From an uncultured Oscillospiraceae bacterium (GTDB taxonomy: Bacteria; Bacillota; Clostridia; Oscillospirales; Oscillospiraceae): a stretch of DNA of 7,396 nucleotides. Under the pieces are notes generated by a model, which did no database searches, was not told where the DNA came from, and saw nothing but the letters and a program-made list of their open reading frames with translations. A program made the translations under genes and the position numbers. How positions within the stretch are numbered: position 1 is the first letter of the stretch; the number at the start of each line of letters is the position of its first letter. The stretch spans positions 1-7,396 of the forward strand of contig CAJULJ010000100.1 of assembly GCA_910587395.1 (NCBI GenBank), written 5' to 3'. Shown here one piece after another: positions 5,445 to 7,396 of this stretch.

Positions 5445-5747
5445 ATGGAATTTTTACTGGAAGTTTTGGCGGAAACTATCGGAGAGGTCTTTTTGAACTG
5501 CGGTATCGAGTTTTTGAACTGCGGTATCGAGGCCTCCATCGACCATCGCCTTCCCAAGTGGCTGCGTGTCCTCATCCTGGCTGCCACCACACTGGTGTTC
5601 GCCGCCGTGTTCGGCATCCCCCTGATCGTAGGCATCGGCGCGCTCAGCCATACGCCGTGGATCTCCCTCCTCCTGTTCGCCCTGGACGGGGGCCTTGTTT
5701 TCCTATGTGCCTGCAAGGTCCGCAAGGTCCTGCGCACCCGCAAATAG
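5445..5747 (+). CDS. Small two-helix membrane protein of unknown function
   Basis: This encodes a 100-residue protein that I do not recognise. The start is supported by GAGGAGGG (5429-5436) 8 nt upstream. An acidic amphipathic N-terminus (1-31) is followed by a basic stretch (HRLPKWLR, 34-41), two hydrophobic helices (about 42-66 and 72-90) and a basic tail (KVRKVLRTRK). The charge pattern suggests both termini are inside. Residues 16-29 are a perfect tandem repeat of FLNCGIE, encoded by a 21-bp duplication. Three or four cysteines (19, 26, 88, 90) are present. The gene lies between rpsO and pnp, with codon use like its neighbours, and is probably co-transcribed with them. The good ribosome binding site and clean topology make it likely to be real. 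Confidence 0.72.
   Translation: MEFLLEVLAETIGEVFLNCGIEFLNCGIEASIDHRLPKWLRVLILAATTLVFAAVFGIPLIVGIGALSHTPWISLLLFALDGGLVFLCACKVRKVLRTRK
5490..5531 (+). repeat. Perfect 21-bp in-frame tandem duplication
   Basis: Bases 5490-5510 are repeated exactly at 5511-5531, duplicating seven codons (FLNCGIE). The absence of any synonymous difference suggests a recent event or continuing slippage. Because the unit is a multiple of three, changes in copy number keep the reading frame. Confidence 0.95.
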
Positions 5748-5760
5748 TCCCATCCACCAA

Positions 5761-5838
5761 GAGCCGCGCTTTTAGCAGTTGAACATGGGTCCTGGCAACA
5801 GCCGGGGCTTATGTTCAAGTGCTAAGAGGTGTCGGCTC
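5761..5838 (+). promoter_or_regulatory. Long imperfect RNA stem-loop in the pnp leader
   Basis: Four stacked helices can form from the outside in: GAGCCG (5761-5766) with CGGCTC (5833-5838); 5769-5777 with 5820-5828; TTGAACAT (5779-5786) with ATGTTCAA (5811-5818) after one G-G mismatch; and GGGTCCTGG (5787-5795) with CCGGGGCTT (5802-5810), fully paired if G-U is allowed, closing loop CAACAG (5796-5801). This gives about 32 base pairs. No U-run follows, so it is not an intrinsic terminator. In E. coli an RNase III-cleaved stem in the same position mediates PNPase autoregulation; the analogy is positional. Confidence 0.75.
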
Positions 5839-5857
5839 AAACGTCTATTTACAAAAC

Positions 5858-5865
5858 GAAAGGAG
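5858..5865 (+). promoter_or_regulatory. pnp ribosome binding site
   Basis: GAAAGGAG lies 9 nt before the ATG at 5875 in an unstructured A-rich stretch just after the long stem-loop. It fixes the start of pnp. Confidence 0.7.
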
Positions 5866-5874
5866 CAACACCCA

Positions 5875-7396
5875 ATGTCAACCGTCATCACCCACAAGCA
5901 ATTTCCCAACGAGAAAACCTGGTCCATGGACCTGTGCGGCCGCCCGCTGAAGATCCAGATGGGCAAGGTGGCCGAGCTGGCCACCGCCTCCGCCATGGTC
6001 ACCTACGGCGAGACCACCGTGCTGGTGGCCGTCACCGTCTCCCCCCGTCCCCGGGACGGCATCGACTTCTTCCCCCTGTCCGTGGACTTTGAGGAGAAGC
6101 TGTACGCCGTGGGCCGCATTCCCGGCTCCTTCATGCGCCGCGAGGGCCAGCCCTCCCTGCCCGCCGTGCTGGCCAGCCGCGTGATCGACCGCTCCATCCG
6201 CCCCCTGTTCCCCTACGACTTCCGCAACGACGTGGTGTGCACCGCCACCGTCATGAGCGTGGACCGTGACTGCTCTCCCGAGGTCACCGCCATGATCGGC
6301 GTGTCCGCCTGTCTGGCCGTGTCCTGCATCCCCTGGGCAGGCCCCATCGGCTGCGTAGAGATGGGCTATGTGGACGGCCAGCTGGTCTACAATCCCACCA
6401 CCGAGCAGAAGCATAACTCCCAGCTGGACCTGACCGTGGCCGCCACCGCCGGCAAGGTCATCATGATCGAGGCCGGCGCCAAGGAGCTGCCCGACGCCAT
6501 CATGTACGACGCCATCATCAAGGCCCATGAGGAGATCCAGAAGCAGGTGTCCCTCATTAACCAGATGGTGGCCGAGATCGGCAAGGAAAAGATGGCCTAC
6601 GAGCACGCCGCCTTCGACCAGGAGCTGTTCGACAAGATCACCGCCGACTTCATGGACGAGGCCCGCGCCGCCATGGACACCGACGACAAGAACGTCCGGG
6701 AGGACCGCTGGAACGCCATGATTGAGAAGTGGCACGAGAAGTATCTCGAGGACCACCCCGACATGGACCAGTTCCTGGAGGAGATCACCTACAAGTTCCA
6801 GAAGAAGATCGTCAAGGCCTGGCTGCTGGAGGGCCACCGGGTGGACGGCCGCGCCAAGAACGAGATCCGTCCCCTGGCCGCCCAGGTGGGCGTGCTGCCC
6901 CGGGTCCACGGCTCCGGCCTGTTCACCCGCGGCCAGACCCAGGTGCTGTCCATCTGCACCCTGAACACCCTCTCCGCCGCCCAGAAGCTGGATACCATCT
7001 GGGAAGAGGAAGAGAAGCGCTATATGCACCACTACAACTTCCCCGCCTACTCCACCGGCGAGGCCCGGGCCGCCCGCTCCACCAACCGCCGGGAGAAGGG
7101 CCACGGCGCCCTGGCCGAGCGCGCCCTGGAGCCGGTTATCCCCTCCGCCGACGAGTTCCCCTACGCCATCCGCGTGGTGTCTGAGGTTTTAAGCTCCAAC
7201 GGCTCCACCTCCCAGGGTTCCATCTGCGGCTCCACCCTGGCCCTGATGGACGCCGGCGTGCCCATCTCCGCCCCCGTGGCCGGCATCTCCTGCGGCCTGA
7301 TTCAGGACGACGACGGCGGCTTCACCACCTTCATCGACATTCAGGGCGTGGAGGACTTCCACGGCGAGATGGACTTCAAGGTGGCGGGCACCAAGA
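5875..7396 (+). CDS. pnp: Polyribonucleotide nucleotidyltransferase, PNPase (C-terminus cut off by window edge)
   Basis: PNPase is a trimeric cytoplasmic 3'-to-5' exoribonuclease that uses phosphate to release nucleoside diphosphates and can run backwards to add tails. The window holds 507 codons of a roughly 700-residue family. The first RNase PH domain includes GRIPGSFMRREGQPS (FMRR 86-89, the counterpart of the FFRR loop of E. coli PNPase) and IDRSIRPLFP. An acidic all-helical region covers about 235-325. The second RNase PH domain begins near HRVDGR and holds the phosphate/catalytic loop NGSTSQ (442-447). Asp494, Asp500 and Lys502 match the metal-binding residues Asp486, Asp492 and Lys494 of E. 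coli. The KH and S1 RNA-binding domains lie beyond the window. The enzyme looks intact as far as it is seen. It is third in a unit with rpsO, with a long stem-loop in its leader. Confidence 0.97.
   Translation, partial: MSTVITHKQFPNEKTWSMDLCGRPLKIQMGKVAELATASAMVTYGETTVLVAVTVSPRPRDGIDFFPLSVDFEEKLYAVGRIPGSFMRREGQPSLPAVLASRVIDRSIRPLFPYDFRNDVVCTATVMSVDRDCSPEVTAMIGVSACLAVSCIPWAGPIGCVEMGYVDGQLVYNPTTEQKHNSQLDLTVAATAGKVIMIEAGAKELPDAIMYDAIIKAHEEIQKQVSLINQMVAEIGKEKMAYEHAAFDQELFDKITADFMDEARAAMDTDDKNVREDRWNAMIEKWHEKYLEDHPDMDQFLEEITYKFQKKIVKAWLLEGHRVDGRAKNEIRPLAAQVGVLPRVHGSGLFTRGQTQVLSICTLNTLSAAQKLDTIWEEEEKRYMHHYNFPAYSTGEARAARSTNRREKGHGALAERALEPVIPSADEFPYAIRVVSEVLSSNGSTSQGSICGSTLALMDAGVPISAPVAGISCGLIQDDDGGFTTFIDIQGVEDFHGEMDFKVAGTK

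Noticed and set aside
5779..5818. GAACAT...ATGTTC halves as a LexA (SOS) box
   Set aside because: The halves are 24 bp or more apart rather than joined by a 4-bp spacer, and they are better explained as one helix of the long stem-loop.
5878..7104. A 408-codon open frame on the minus strand
   Set aside because: It is antisense to pnp, with the same Gly/His/Val/Leu-rich shadow composition and no domain.
1..7396. CRISPR array, insertion sequence, tRNA or rRNA
   Set aside because: No spaced direct-repeat array, transposase or stable-RNA signature was seen on either strand.

Overview
The window is GC-rich DNA, estimated by eye at a little over 60 percent G+C. It has Firmicutes-type gene order, AAAGGAGG-like ribosome binding sites and sigma-A-like promoters. 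The PNPase catalytic loop reads GSTSQ, as in Bacillus and Clostridia, and SecA has a long NBD2 insertion. The best guess is a high-GC member of the Oscillospiraceae (Clostridium cluster IV, Flavonifractor/Oscillibacter-like). This is inference from protein style, not a database match.

Layout. Positions 1-2091 (minus strand) carry the first 697 codons of secA, cut off at the left edge. A divergent intergenic region (2092-2311) holds the secA promoter and a promoter for a plus-strand metallophosphatase gene (2312-3457). That protein joins a PPP/calcineurin-like phosphatase core to a small C-terminal SH3-like segment. A 12-bp perfect hairpin follows it. Positions 3494-3764 have no convincing gene but contain a dense control region with a near-consensus sigma-A promoter. 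Its -35/-10 spacer holds two Spo0A-box-like heptamers exactly 10 bp apart, and the promoter sits between the arms of a 10-bp perfect inverted repeat. It drives a membrane-anchored NodB-type polysaccharide deacetylase (3765-4841), which ends at a GC-rich terminator-like hairpin.

Positions 4963-7396 form the rpsO-pnp unit. A strong extended -10 promoter is followed by a structured leader of about 120 nt that ends in a terminator-like hairpin with a U-run just before the rpsO ribosome binding site. Then come rpsO (S15), a strong hairpin without a U-run, a 100-residue two-helix membrane protein with an in-frame 21-bp tandem duplication, a large imperfect stem-loop (5761-5838) and pnp (PNPase), cut off at the right edge.

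How it fits together. secA (export), rpsO (30S assembly) and pnp (RNA turnover) are housekeeping genes. The phosphatase and the deacetylase look like envelope or signalling functions. I see no mobile element, CRISPR array, tRNA or rRNA. I found no complete undescribed system. The strongest leads are non-coding: the control region of the deacetylase gene, the rpsO leader, and the long RNA stem-loop before pnp, which resembles in position the RNase III/PNPase autoregulatory site known from E. coli.
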